Below, one piece after another: positions 21,609 to 33,014 of a stretch of DNA of 64,000 nucleotides. The stretch spans positions 98,878,993 to 98,942,992 of the forward strand of contig OV884059.1 of the NCBI GenBank assembly GCA_930367215.1, written 5' to 3'. The first letter of the stretch is position 1. Each line of letters starts with the position of its first letter. The stretch comes from Pollenia angustigena (taxonomy: Eukaryota > Arthropoda > Insecta > Diptera > Polleniidae). The notes below the pieces were generated by a model. It made no database searches. It was not told where the DNA came from and saw only the letters and a list, made by a program, of their open reading frames with translations. Position numbers and translations under genes: made by a program.

Positions 21609-22730
21609 CCTTATTTAGTAAACAAAATGACTGCAGAGTTTTATAAAACTGACCCTTTCGTAATTCAGATTTACAGCTGTAAAGGGCGTTAAATATTCTT
21701 CAAAATAATCATTAAAAAGTTGCAAGATAAAAATAAAATTAATTATATGTTGCAATATTGGAGACATATCTAACCCAGGCTAGTTTTTAGTTTGAATATT
21801 TTTTTTCAATAAACTTCAGGTTCTAATTACTATGATAGGCATCTTTATCCAAATCTAAAGGTTACATCTTGCGAAATTCATTACCAAATTTTAGAAAATA
21901 TATATTTAGTGATTGAAGTCTTTTCTTAAAAGTACACCGAGACTTTGGTTCAGAAACTGTGCATTTTTAAGCAACAATATTTAAAAAGAAATAAATTTCA
22001 TCAATGCAATCGAAACTTGATTTTATTTGGGTATCTTAAGTAAGAATTTCAAATTACACCTTAATTACACCTAAGAGAAATTACCCACGCTCTACCCACG
22101 ACAGTAAAAATTATACCGAATTCGGGTAATTACCCACAAAGTGGCAACACTGATACATACTTATATATATGTTTGGGATGCATCACATTCGCAAAATAAT
22201 GAGTAGGAGTAAGTACGCGTTTCAACAAAATTCCGTTTTGACAGTAGTATATCATTGTTCAACAAATTACATCAATGGCAGTTGCAATTGTAGCGGAGTC
22301 ACTTTGTACAGCATTTAGATCTTTTTGAACTTTGAGTAACATTTGTTGGAGATTTAAAGCTTCTTTCTACAACTGAACGTGATTTAAAATTCTATGAATG
22401 TCATTCTCAAATTCATTTATATGTTCCGATCTTATTTGGGCATAAAAGTTCAACTTGGCAGTTGAGGCATATATGTAAGGACTTATTTAAGCCTAGCTTT
22501 TCTTTTAACCATCCAGGCATTTAATGATGATGTCATAAAAAAAATATTGAAGATTTTCTTGCTAAAGCTATACCGAAAAGAGCTGAGTTGGCAACATTGC
22601 TTAGACCAATTATTATACCATTACACGAAAATCAACAAAACCCAAAAAACCCCAATTAAACCCAATGAAAAAAACCACTTGGGTTGGGCTTTTTTAAAAA
22701 ATCCGGGTTTTTGCCAGCCCTGATTTTCAC

Positions 22731-24085
22731 CCCTTAAATGTTCGAATTTCGAAAAAGTACCAAATTAGTATACATATTTTTTGATAAGTTTCGAATGTGG
22801 TATTAGCTTTGTTTCTATGTTTATTGGTTCAAAAGATGGCAAAAAATTACTAAAATTCACATTTTACCCGTTTACTCCCTATTAGGTCCGAATTTCAAAA
22901 AAGTACCCGACACCTGTCCGCTTATTATTTTAGAGAAAAACGAATTTCCCCGTTTTTACCCCCTAAACATTCAAATATCGAAAAATCCCGTCTTAGTGGA
23001 TTGATTTGGGGAGTGACCAATCGCTAGTCCAAATTTCTAAAGAAAGTTTTCTAAAGAAATTTCTTATATTAACAAAAAATGTATGCTTAAATCTTCCAAA
23101 TATATGGATTTGTCTCAAAAATAGCTTTTGAAGAATTGGACATCGTAGGCTGTGCATTTTTATCATCTTTCTTTAAGTCAACCTATTTGTTTAGCTTTAG
23201 TTAATTATACTTTTCAGTTTTCACTTCTAATTGAGTAGTAACATTGCAAAGTCCGCTATGTTTATCGAACGTAAAGTTTAAAAAATCGATTTAAACTTCT
23301 AGTTCTGAATGTATTTTTTTAAATTACTATTACGACATTTGATGGAAAAGAACTACATATCGCTCATTTGCTGCAACGTCATCATAACCGAAAAAGAAAC
23401 ATTTCGAAATAAACGCGTTTAAAGCTTTTTTGATATGAAAACTCTGTTTTTTATAAACCCAGTATCTATTAGATTACAAAAAATAGTCGATGTATACATA
23501 CACAAATCAGTACACAAATCAGGATTAATTTTTTATACTTACTTTAAGTACGAGTCGTACTTGAAAATCAATCCCGGAATTTCTTAAAATAAGTATAAAA
23601 TTCTTGAACTTAAAAGCTTTTGTTATTCGTGCTTAATTCCCAATTTTTATTCTCGATAAAAACACTGAAATTTATTGTTGATGTTTTTGTTTAAACTTTG
23701 ATATTTTTACAAGTAGAACTGTTGCTTATATTTCTTAAACGTTTAACAGTTTTATTTGGTTAAATATCTTTAGTTTTTCTAAAATCTTTATGGATGAAGT
23801 TTCCTGACGATCTGGCCTAAGCAACCAGTAAAATGCGCATAGGAATAGCTTATCCCATCAACAATAAATTTCCTTGTCCAAAATCAGTTTTTTTTAGCAT
23901 ATTTTTACTTTTTAGAAAAGAAGAATTGTTAAGCAAATTTTTTTCAAGCAGACATTTTTCTTGTGAAACACATTTTTACAAAATGCACACACAAGAAATC
24001 ACAAGAGCTACTAAACTAACGTTGTATAACGAAATTAAATATGAAAGATAATTGTCAAAATATACCTGCTGAAAATTACGAATAA
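22731..24085. other. Non-coding DNA with repeat fragments
   Basis: No gene. Around 23545-23620 the sequence shares ATCAATCCCGGAATTTCTT and flanks with 46185-46230. At 23618-23872 a copy of the foldback core is present (listed separately). Confidence 0.45.
23618..23872. mobile_element. Foldback core family, copy 3 (partial)
   Basis: Shares with 8654-8986 the blocks TTCGTGCTTAATTCCCAATT, CACTGAAATTTATTGTTGAT, TAGTTTTTCTAAAATCTTTA and CAACAATAAATTTC. One arm is shortened relative to the copy at 8632. Non-coding. Confidence 0.7.
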
Positions 24086-24250
24086 AGGCTCAGTTAGGCG
24101 AACGTTGCTGTACCGTATCTGTACTGTATCCATCAGCTGTTCGCTTTTTATTATATGAAAACCAATACAAAAGCTTACCGAAATGCAATGTGCCGTAGTT
24201 GCAACGTACCAATCTGTATAAAATAGGATTTAATGCCGTTGATAGACTGG

Positions 24251-24379
24251 GTCACACCCTGAAAGTTTTCTTTCTGAAAGTCAGAGTTTATTGGTGAGAG
24301 GAGAGAGAAAAGTAGCATGTTCTGTTCCCCTCTCACCAATAAACTCAGACTTTCAGGAATAAAACTTTCATAGTGTGAC
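24251..24379. mobile_element. Hairpin MITE, copy 2
   Basis: GTCACACCCTGAAAGTTTTC at the left and GAATAAAACTTTCATAGTGT at the right bracket arms with TTTATTGGTGAGAGG. It is a relative of 10014-10158, lying inside the TAA-flanked element at 24086. The minus frame 24175-24390 is its shadow. Confidence 0.8.
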
Positions 24380-24398
24380 TTACGTGACATTTGTAAGA

Positions 24399-24833
24399 CA
24401 GTGATGGGCGGCTTGTATGTAACATTGAATGCGGATATTTTTGCTCTTTTTTTTTTTTGGTACTTTTTTCAGTATAGCTATGGAATTGCGACAAAACAAC
24501 TTACAATACAATATATTTCCATATATACAAATTTTCATATGCTTAGAAGTACAGAATAATCAAATTCATATACACATACAATGGAAATGAGCAACATATA
24601 AAAGGCTTTGAATGGTATCAAAACCTTGTTTGGTGTATGCATATTTACAATATATGTATGCTTAAAATATATACACTAAAATACTTATTTGTTTATTGTA
24701 AATCTTTAAAATAAATATTTATTTATTTACGTTTTTTACGTACACAAAAAAAACTTTTTTAATACCATTTAAATCACTTGGTACTTTTGCTGCACAGCGG
24801 TCACCATTTAAACATTTTTGATTCCCATCACTG
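24399..24833. mobile_element. Probable hAT-type MITE with CAGTGATGGG ends
   Basis: CAGTGATGGG and CCCATCACTG bound 435 bp, with GGTACTTTT repeated inside. The 8-bp flanks (TTGTAAGA, TGTGTATT) match poorly, so the class rests on the tips and on GGTACTTTT repeats also seen in other hAT elements here. Non-coding. Confidence 0.5.
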
Positions 24834-24983
24834 TGTGTATTGTTTTATGTACACTATTGCTTTTCGTTTATGTATGGGAAAAACATACGACACGTTTTTA
24901 AATGTTCGTTAAGTGCACCATCGTACGTACAATACGGTGCGGTACATTACGGGTATAGCAACGTTCGCCTAACTGGGCCTTAA

Positions 24984-26155
24984 GAAAATATAACGTATAT
25001 GTAGTAGTGCATCAAGCTTATTAATCGCTTCTTTTCCCCTAGTCTCTCTCGCCAATAAAGTAGCAAGCAAGGCAAGTTCACTTTTCAGGTGGCATTGAAA
25101 GCACAGCTGTGGTACTTTTTTTCTTACTTAGAGAGAGGAAGATCAGAAGTTACTTGTGTTTTTGACATAACGGTTAACGAAAGCAACAAATAAAATACAA
25201 TGTTGTGTTTTTGGTGTCGTACTTGTTGTAGTATCGCCACCACCGTTTACATGAATTCGCCTTGGTACCAAGTTAATCACTAAGACTTGCATTGTATGAA
25301 TTGGGACTTATTTCGTTTTTATGCTCCTTTAAGATGTTATGTTCTGAAATAGTAAATTGCATGTATTTAATTTTCCAGTCTGCGACGACCTTTATCAACA
25401 TTTATATGGTTTTGCTGGTTTGTGGGCAAAGTTTATGTACATACATAATTTAACAATTAAAAGAAAAAGAATATGATAACTTTAAGCAAACCATGCAAGG
25501 AATTGAAAAGCATTCAACTACTGTAGAGAACAAAACATAAACATATTGTTTTTGAAATCAAACATACAAGGTTTAAAAATAACTCTGTACAACAAAACAA
25601 CATTTTAGGTATAAAGTGTGTTGAGCAAATTCCCTGTTTTAATGGTGTTTTTGCTCTTTTTTAAAAGAAGGACAAAAAAGACCCATACCTTGAGGAGTTA
25701 GAGGGTTTACATATTTTACAAAAATGTTCTCCGTAATATTTTACATAAATTTGCTGAACACATTTTATACCTTTTATAGTCCAACCATATTTAAAGTATC
25801 AAGGGAGACTAATATTTAACAGTAAAATACAAACAAAATTTGATTAAACGTGACAATTATAATGTTTGAAACAACAAGAGTTTGTTTGTAGCCATTGCGA
25901 GAATTATAATATTGCTTTTCAGCCATCCTTAACCATCTTTTTTCAGCATGCAGCCAAGACACAAACTTAGGCATTGTAAAGATCTTCCTCCTAGCAATTA
26001 AGGTTAAATCCACCGCCACAAAAAATACAAAGAGGGTTCTAACTTTGGCTCTGATATTTGCACCGGATGGACCTTATAAGCTCATTACTCCCTATGAGCT
26101 TATAAGGTCATACATATTTAAATAGATCGACCCTTAAATGGACGTTAGCGTAAGG
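24984..26155. other. Non-coding DNA
   Basis: No gene is recognised. The minus frame at 25816-26019 (67 residues, WLHAEKRWLRMAEKQYYN) has no known domain. A short perfect hairpin lies at 26070-26109. Confidence 0.4.
26070..26109. repeat. Perfect 16-bp inverted repeat
   Basis: GACCTTATAAGCTCAT is followed by an 8-base spacer and its exact inverse ATGAGCTTATAAGGTC. There is no downstream T-run or gene context to call it a terminator. Confidence 0.8.
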
Positions 26156-27044
26156 CAGTGATGTTATACGTAGGAAAAACCGCTATTCGTAGGGATTTTA
26201 TTCTTGAAAAAATGACCGTAAGGGAAACAAGTAAGAGTGCTATATTCGGCTGTGCCGAATCTTATATACCCTTCACGGAAAATATAGAAAGACGGACAGA
26301 CGGACAACCGATTTTCCCGAGTTTTTGAGAAAATATTTTCTACTAAAAATTTCCGATCTTTTGATATATAAGGCGTAATCATAGGTCACATGACAGTCCG
26401 AAAATTCAGGTTTTTCTACAATTTTTAATATTTTTTGTACGGGACCACGCCCACTTCTCGAATCCCGCCCACATTTTGTGGGAAGCTGTATATGGATAAT
26501 CTTAATGGGTGTACCTTATTTGGAAACTTTGACTCCTGGCGTTCTTAAGATATACAGAAATAAAAAAATACAACAACAAGGGATTTTTGGGCTAAATCAG
26601 AGGCAGTCGTGGTTTTTTGCTCATATCTCCGTAATTTTTGGACCGATCTGGCTGAATTTCAATAGCAAACTTAAACGGAGTATATGTGACATAAATAAAT
26701 AAATACATCAACCTAGTCCACATCATTTCTGGGGTTTTCGGAAAACCCATTTCAACACACACACGGACAGACGGACGGACAGACGGACAACCGGATTTAA
26801 ACTTCGCTTTTCAGAAGGACCCAGAATATATATACTTTATAAGGTGTAGGATCAATATTGTGGAACATACAAACGGAATGTCAAAGTTATATATACCCTC
26901 TTACCTTCGGTGAAGGGTATAAAAAGGACAGATTTTTTGGAATCAATAAAATGTAGGCAAAATTTTAAGAATTTCGATTTGTGAAAAAAAAGGATTTTTT
27001 CTGGCTGCGTTGGGACTTTTTAAACAATATATAGAACATCACTG
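26156..27044. mobile_element. hAT-type element, GATGTTATACG family, copy 2
   Basis: The left end CAGTGATGTTATACGTAGG and right end GAACATCACTG match the family at 20298. Flanks GCGTAAGG and GCATAATG agree at 6 of 8. The middle is taken up by a repeat inserted at about 26232-26925. Confidence 0.65.
26232..26925. repeat. Interspersed repeat with TATACCCTTCAC ends
   Basis: It starts near GCTATATTCGGCTGTGCCGA, with CTTATATACCCTTCAC, and ends with TACCTTCGGTGAAGGGTATA, so the tips form a short inverted repeat. The interior holds runs of GGACAGACGGAC at about 26290-26300 and again at 26763-26790. A matching fragment lies at the window start. The class is unresolved; frames inside (26164-26382, 26478-26702) are not taken as genes. 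Confidence 0.7.
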
Positions 27045-29595
27045 GCATAATGTTAAATTTTTAAATTAAAGAAACAATTAGAAATAAATAATTCAAGCAA
27101 ATTCTTTTTTAAAAAATTCATTTTTCACTTTGGCAAGAGTCGAACAAATAATAATACAGTGTGACAGTAAAATTTATGTCGCAAAATTCACTTCTTAATA
27201 AATATTATTTCGTTAATGCAGATTTAAGTGGCACTACCAGATCGTTTTAAAATTTCAAATGAATCCCAAACATAGGATGTTTATGTGTAAAATTGAAAAA
27301 AGTAAACTATCTAAAATGTCCCCTTTAGAACCACTGTGCTCGTAAGAAACCTCTGTTGATATACATTTTAATTATACAAAAAAATATGCTGCTGTTAGCA
27401 GTATTTTTATTATTTTTAAAAAACTTAAAATTGGGCTACACGTGCAACGTTTTATTTTTTCTTGTTTTAGTTTAAGTTTTTTCTTTTTCTTATTTTTGCT
27501 TTCAAATGATATTTTTATAATTTATGTTTTCAATTTAGTTGTTTGCTATTTAAAAATAATATGGACAAGCCTTTTTTATTTCTTAAACTATTTTTAATAT
27601 AATTAAAAAACAATCTTTTTTTTACGTTTCCTTAGAAAATTCGTGAAGAAAAAATAAAGTGTGAAAATAAATACAATTTAAATTAATTGTTAAAAATTAT
27701 TTTTGTTTTTTATTAACGGCTTTGTCTTCTTTTTTTTGGAATTGGAAAAGGAACATGGAAATCGAAAACGCAAAATTCAAGAATTTGGTAGTTATTTTTA
27801 ATACACTTTTAATCAAATTTTTATAATTTTTGTTATGAAATTCTGTTTAATAGAGAAATATTTGTAAAATATTTGTTATTAAATTCATTTATCACAGAAA
27901 TTTTATTAAAAAACGACGTTTTAAATTCATGCGTTTTCGATTTCAAGAACACCCCTGATAGTTAATTGAATTTTTATCTTCTCGGGCGTATACTTGTTAT
28001 TGAATTTTTTTTATTACAAATATGTACTGATATTTATTGCTTATCCGCACTGAAATATTTAAGAACACATAATTTAATTAGGAAACACTTAGGGCCATTA
28101 TAACAACCTAATGATAAAGTTCCTGATAGTTAACGTGAAGAATAGCTATCGTGTAATTTATATACTCTGGCAACATTGCAGTATATACCGACTACTTTTG
28201 GTTGCTTAAAATACGAAGTGGACTTACTTTAATTTAATTTGACATAAAACTGTCATTGAAGTTACCATATCTTCAGCAGAAAATATAGAAGCTTCAAATT
28301 CTTAAAGTTCTCTTGTTAAGTTACCACCATGATAAATCTGCTGTTAACTTCTCAGTCAGTTTAAATGTTAACTTGTAATAATTAATCATGGTTCCCATAT
28401 TGACCCCCTTCCTAAAATCAATTTCTTAATCTAATGACATAATTTTGTTCTGACGGCTCCATGGTTGCTTATGGTTATAGTGTACACTCTCGAAAATTTA
28501 TTTACTAGTTTTAACTCGCAAATAACTGGACGTCTAACAGAAATAAAACTAATTTTTGTTTCTAAAAGGTGCATGTATAAAATGTCTTGCCAACCCTTTG
28601 TTAATGCTGTTTGTTATTTGACGAGAACAAAACACAAGTAATGAAGAAGTGGAATGTCTTTAACACCTGACAAAAAGTTTGTTATTCAACACTATAGATC
28701 ACTTTTTAAAGCTTTGTATGTTATTTTCCGACACATTGTTCTTTTAACCGATTTAGCGATTTCAAATGAATTTTAGAATTTGTTTCCAATTTTTCGCGAA
28801 TTTCAGCCATGTTCACGATAGAAGCGATTTTTGCTGTAAGTTTTCTGATTCTTTACAGATTTAACGATTTTTAATACATATTTCACTTTTCTATCATGCG
28901 GCTGTTAGCAAATTTTTGCGAATTTCCGCTTACTTAGCAATTTTTACCGAATTTTTGCCATGACTTATAGTTTTAGGGCCTTTTTTAAGTTTATGGCTTG
29001 TTTGAAATACTAAATAACTCCATGTATAAGCCTAAGTCACTAATTTTACAGGGCGCTTTCAGCACTTTCGATTTATGTGAGTCAAAAGTCAATGCCGTAT
29101 GCCATGAATAACGGTGAATTAAAAAAAGATGCTACCCTTTTAGAGAGCAAAACTTGTTTAAGAAACGAACACCAAATCATATTTTTTAATAAATTTGTCA
29201 CATTTTTTGTAGAAAAGAAAACACCATAAAGGTGTTTTAATACTTGCTATTTTATGAATTGAATTTTTTAGGATTGACTGAATGAAACAACAAATGCTAG
29301 AAAGAACAAGAAATACAATAGTAAACAAACCCTTTTTTTCTGATTGACATTTCTCATGTATATTTTTTTCTTTGACTAAAACAAAAAAAAATGTTAAAAG
29401 CTTGGACAGGTGAAACTATTTTGTTTTCGATAAATGAAATGAAGCAGGTGCCCTTCATATGGGATTTCAAATCACTACAGTACCAAAATAAATTTAAAAA
29501 AGTGCAATTTTGGGACAAGTTGGCTAATTTTTCTTTATTTGCATTAAATTTTATTTAATTAAAAAAAAAAAAATTGTTTGTGATTCCAAAATAAA
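27045..29595. other. AT-rich non-coding DNA
   Basis: No gene is seen. An inverted repeat with AAATCGAAAACGCA arms spans about 27751-27950 (listed separately). The rest is AT-rich without recognisable domains. Confidence 0.4.
27751..27950. repeat. Inverted-repeat element, about 200 bp
   Basis: GAACATGGAAATCGAAAACG at the left is mirrored by CGTTTTCGATTTCAAGAAC at the right, with CAAAATTCAA/ATTCATG inside the arms. It could be a MITE; flanks do not show a clear duplication. Confidence 0.5.
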
Positions 29596-29960
29596 ATGTA
29601 AACAAAACAAACAATATGCCCAAGTTTTGTTCCCACAAAAACCCGTCAAAAAAAGATACAAATCGCAACAAAAAAAACGCTACTTTCGATCAAAAAATAA
29701 AAAAAATTGGCAACAGTGCCAACATTATATCTGGAAATGTCAATTTTAAGTTAAAAATTTTTATATTTTTTTTGACAATCTTAGATTATTTATCGATAAC
29801 ACAAGTATATTTGTTTGACATTTCAAGATTTGTTATGATATAATCATACTCTTTACACTTAGTCAGTTTCCCTATGCAAATATATTTGCACTGTTCTTCA
29901 ATACAGAAAAAATACAAAAAATAGCAAGTATCATATTAACTTAAGTGATGCCACATTTTA
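29596..29960. repeat. Fragment related to the hAT element at 11150, inverted
   Basis: This stretch is the reverse complement relative of about 11500-11840. Shared blocks include CAAATATATTTGCA, GATTATTTATCGATAACAC, AAAATTGGCAACAGTGCCAA and CAAAACAAACAATATGCCCA. The 75-residue frame at 29616-29843 lies in it but has no known motif and is not conserved as a frame in the other copy. Confidence 0.65.
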
Positions 29961-31623
29961 TTTTTTAGTAGATTTTCGAATAGTCGACTTTTAAATCCAT
30001 TTTAGATATTTAAATCATGTTCAGCGCTTAATTATAATTGTTAATAACATTAATTGAAGATGCGACTTAAAGGTCCTGCAACGTAAGATCTTAACTATTA
30101 AAGGATTCAGCTACTAAAGAAATAAAAATAAATCTGTGTAAATAGTTTTAAGACATAAAGTATTTTTCAACCTTTAAGCCAGATTTATAATGAAAGCAAC
30201 AGTTTCACTAGGTGCTAAGTGAATTTATAAAGAATAAAATTTAAAATCTGTTCTATCGTATAACGCTCCATTTTTACTAACGCTCAACTGTCAGCTGTCG
30301 AATTTTTTTTAGGGTTGCCAGCACCTTACTGTACAAATGGCGACAAATTCAATTCTTGCATTAATTTTGGGACACCCTTTATAATGGAATTCATAAGATT
30401 TGTATGATAGTGTAAACTAGCCTTTAGCACGAACTAAAAGCTTTTCAAATGAAGCTGCTCTATTATACATTTTGTTTTATTATAAAAGCTTCACACAAAC
30501 AAAGTGCTTGGAAGTACTGTGCAGCAGCGAATTAGAAAGTATAGAAGGTTTAAGTCAGCCCTTTACTCACTTAATCTAAACCGATAATGATAAAATCTTA
30601 AACATTCATAACATTAAATATCTACGTTTTTGTTAAGATTCGAGTTTGAAACCTTTAAAAAACCTCACAGAGACGCAAAATTGATTTGCTTTGGTAAAAT
30701 CAAATTCAAAAATTTTCGGCCTGATTTTTGGTATTTTCTAGTTTAAATCTGCAACATTTGATAAATTTTAACTTACTTCCTTTTATACTCTAAGTTCTCA
30801 ATACGTTTCTTTACTGGCAATTATATGCATGAATAATGCCACCTGAAGCTTTTTCTCCTTTTAGCAAAAAAAAAAAAAATTAGTTCAAATAATAATTTTT
30901 TTTAGTGTGAAGGTGAGCATTTACTGCTAATTAAGATAAGAAAATTTAATAATTATTTAAGTTTATTTTCCTTTTCATAGCACTATATTAACTACACGAA
31001 AAGTAAGTAAAAGTATTGTATTTTATATTTAATTTTCCTGCTTTAATTACGAAGTAACGAGCAACAATTAAAAAGTTTTTGAAATTAAAATGAATTGAAT
31101 CCCAAGAAAAACTTTGATAAAATGTGTTTTATTTAAGTGAAAGTAGAGAAAAATGTTCACATATAATTGGGTTTTTCTAGGGCTCAAATTTCACTTAAAT
31201 AATCGTGTAGATTATTTGATTGTTAATGTTGTTCCTAGACCATTTATTTCTAAATAAATTTTTAAGACTAATTTGACTAGTTGATTGCCTGGCTCTCTTT
31301 TCCCTTCATACGCAAAAAAAAGCTTTTTTACCACATAAGTCCTGAATAAGTCTTATGCATATTTACACGGTTTCTGAATACAAATTTGATACAAATATCG
31401 AGTTATAACCTCAAAAGTAGCTTAAACGACATAGTTTTCAAGTTTCGTTCACTCGCCATTGATGGTTTAAGCTGAAACTGTCCACAAAATTGTGAAAAAC
31501 AACTTGCGTTTTGCGATCAAAAATGGCTAAAAATTGGTTAAAAAATTTCAAAAAACTCTTTTAATTCAAAACAAATAATAATTTAATTAAAATTTAATTA
31601 TTTAATAATTAATTTTTTACGAT
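29961..31623. other. AT-rich non-coding DNA
   Basis: No gene is seen. Near 30340-30380 the text TTGGGACACCCTTTATAATG resembles the right tip of a mariner-type element like that at 21090. The rest is AT-rich. Confidence 0.4.
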
Positions 31624-31635
31624 AAAATTGTATAT
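31624..31635. repeat. Probable target-site duplication, 5' copy
   Basis: AAAATTGTATAT precedes CAGTTTTTCATTGAC, the proposed first bases of the element; the same 12 bp follows inside and after the poly(A) tail. The leading A residues are ambiguous because of the tail, leaving 8 informative bases. Confidence 0.7.
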
Positions 31636-31895
31636 CAGTTTTTCATTGACTTTCTTAGAGAAAAGACGTGTTAAAAACCTTTCGCAAGTGCTAAAAACAA
31701 CAACAAAACTTATCTATTTAAAACAAAGGGATCAAAAAAAAAAAAAAAAAATTCCATGAATTTTTGTCCCCAAAAACAATTACATTCATTAAAAAAAAAA
31801 TTCAGTTATAACTTGAAATAAGAAGTGAAAAAAACATAACAACAAAACTGAAAATATTAAGAAAAAAAAAATAAAAATAGCAACAATTTGTCGCT

Positions 31896-33014
31896 ATGAC
31901 AACTTTAAGTGAAGACAGCGATGAAGCGGATGATATTTGGCAGCAAGTGCCAGGTATAAAAACAAACAAACGGCGTTTAACAAAATCTCCAAATATGCAT
32001 CAACACAAAAAAATGAATACAAACGATGAGTCAAGAATTAATAAATTCCATTTACTTGGTGAAAAAGAATCTGCTGAAGAAAAAATAGAAAGTGAAGACG
32101 ATGATGAAGTCAATAATGCACCGAAGCCTCCACCAATTTACATTCCTGGCGTTACAAATATAACTAAAATGCTTAAAACAATAAGCGATGAAATAAAAGA
32201 CTATAATTATAAGTGTTTAAGAGATAATGAAGTAAGATTAATGATAAAAAGTATTGATTCCTACAGAAAAATTGTTAAATTATTTGAGTCAAAAAATATC
32301 AATTACCACACTTTTCAACTTAAACAGGAACGAGCTTATAGAGTAGTTATAAAGGGCATTCATAATTCCACCCCAGTTAGCGATATAAAAGCAGAACTTT
32401 TATCGTTAGGTCATTTGGTTAGAAATGTTATTAATGTCAGAAGTAGGGTAACAAAGTTGCCATTGCCAATGTTCTTTGTAGACCTTGATCCAAGTCCGAC
32501 AAATAAAGATATTTTTAAAGTAAAACACATTAACAATGCAATCGTCACTATTGAAGTACCGAGAAAAACTGACGACTTAGTTCAATGTCACCGATGTCAA
32601 CAATTTGGCCATACCAAATCCTACTGCAAACGTCCGTTCAAGTGCGTTAAATGCGGATTTGACCATCCCACCGCGGAATGTACAAAAAATTTAGAAACTC
32701 CACCAAAATGTGTTAACTGTCTTCAGGATCATACTGCAAATTATAAAGGCTGCCCTTTTTACCAAAAAATGCATCAAATACGCAACAATAATAACACCCA
32801 TCATCAACGTACATATGGGCAAACACGGAATGTTCAATTTCCTTCTGCAAATTCTACTTTAAACAACCACATCACTAGTGAAGGTATCACATATGCTCAA
32901 GCAGTTGTGGGTAATACAACCAGTCCCGAAATGAGGTTTTTAGAAAGATTAGAACGTATGATGGATAAAATGTTTGATATGATGTCAAAAATTATGGAAA
33001 AATTATGCAAATAA
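31896..33014 (+). CDS. Jockey-type ORF1 (gag-like nucleic-acid-binding protein)
   Basis: A 372-residue protein that would coat the element RNA. Residues 1-80 are acidic and low-complexity. About 90-225 form the RRM-like region usual before the knuckles in insect jockey gags (VIKGIHNSTPVSDIKAEL, then PMFFVDLDP). Three CCHC knuckles follow: C231/C234/H239/C244, C250/C253/H257/C262 and C272/C275/H279/C286. The C-terminus (about 345-372) is methionine-rich and probably helical. The ATG at 31896 opens the only long frame after the leader. The stop at 33012-33014 lies inside ORF2, giving a 10-nt overlap typical of coupled translation. Length fits the family. Confidence 0.95.
   Translation: MTTLSEDSDEADDIWQQVPGIKTNKRRLTKSPNMHQHKKMNTNDESRINKFHLLGEKESAEEKIESEDDDEVNNAPKPPPIYIPGVTNITKMLKTISDEIKDYNYKCLRDNEVRLMIKSIDSYRKIVKLFESKNINYHTFQLKQERAYRVVIKGIHNSTPVSDIKAELLSLGHLVRNVINVRSRVTKLPLPMFFVDLDPSPTNKDIFKVKHINNAIVTIEVPRKTDDLVQCHRCQQFGHTKSYCKRPFKCVKCGFDHPTAECTKNLETPPKCVNCLQDHTANYKGCPFYQKMHQIRNNNNTHHQRTYGQTRNVQFPSANSTLNNHITSEGITYAQAVVGNTTSPEMRFLERLERMMDKMFDMMSKIMEKLCK

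Larger units (their letters stand above)
19768..22152. mobile_element. Middle hAT element of the nest
   Basis: The ends CAGTGTTACC and (reversed right) CAGTGTTGCC are flanked by an exact 8-bp duplication ATACATAC (19760-19767, 22153-22160). Subterminal regions repeat AAATTACACC and AATTACCC words. No transposase frame is readable. It hosts a hairpin MITE (19992), a smaller hAT (20298) and a mariner remnant (21090). Confidence 0.9.
18736..22722. mobile_element. Outer hAT element of a three-level nest
   Basis: The ends are CAGGGTTGGC and (reversed right end) CAGGGCTGGC, with an exact 8-bp duplication ATTTTCAC (18728-18735, 22723-22730). Repeated words such as ACTGGG/CCCAAT follow the tips. A degraded transposase C-terminus is readable on the minus strand near 19200-19265. 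The element is interrupted by a second hAT at 19768. The right part (22180-22620, minus) contains short decayed coding-like pieces, such as LNAWMVKRKARLK and LQQMLLKVQKDLNAVQSDSA. Confidence 0.9.
24086..24980. mobile_element. PIF/Harbinger-like element, AGGCTCAGTTAGGC ends
   Basis: The ends AGGCTCAGTTAGGCGAACGT and (reversed right) AGGCCCAGTTAGGCGAACGT are flanked by TAA (24083-24085, 24981-24983). The tip resembles the family at 14642. It contains a hairpin MITE (24251) and a CAGTGATGGG-ended element (24399). No transposase. Confidence 0.85.
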
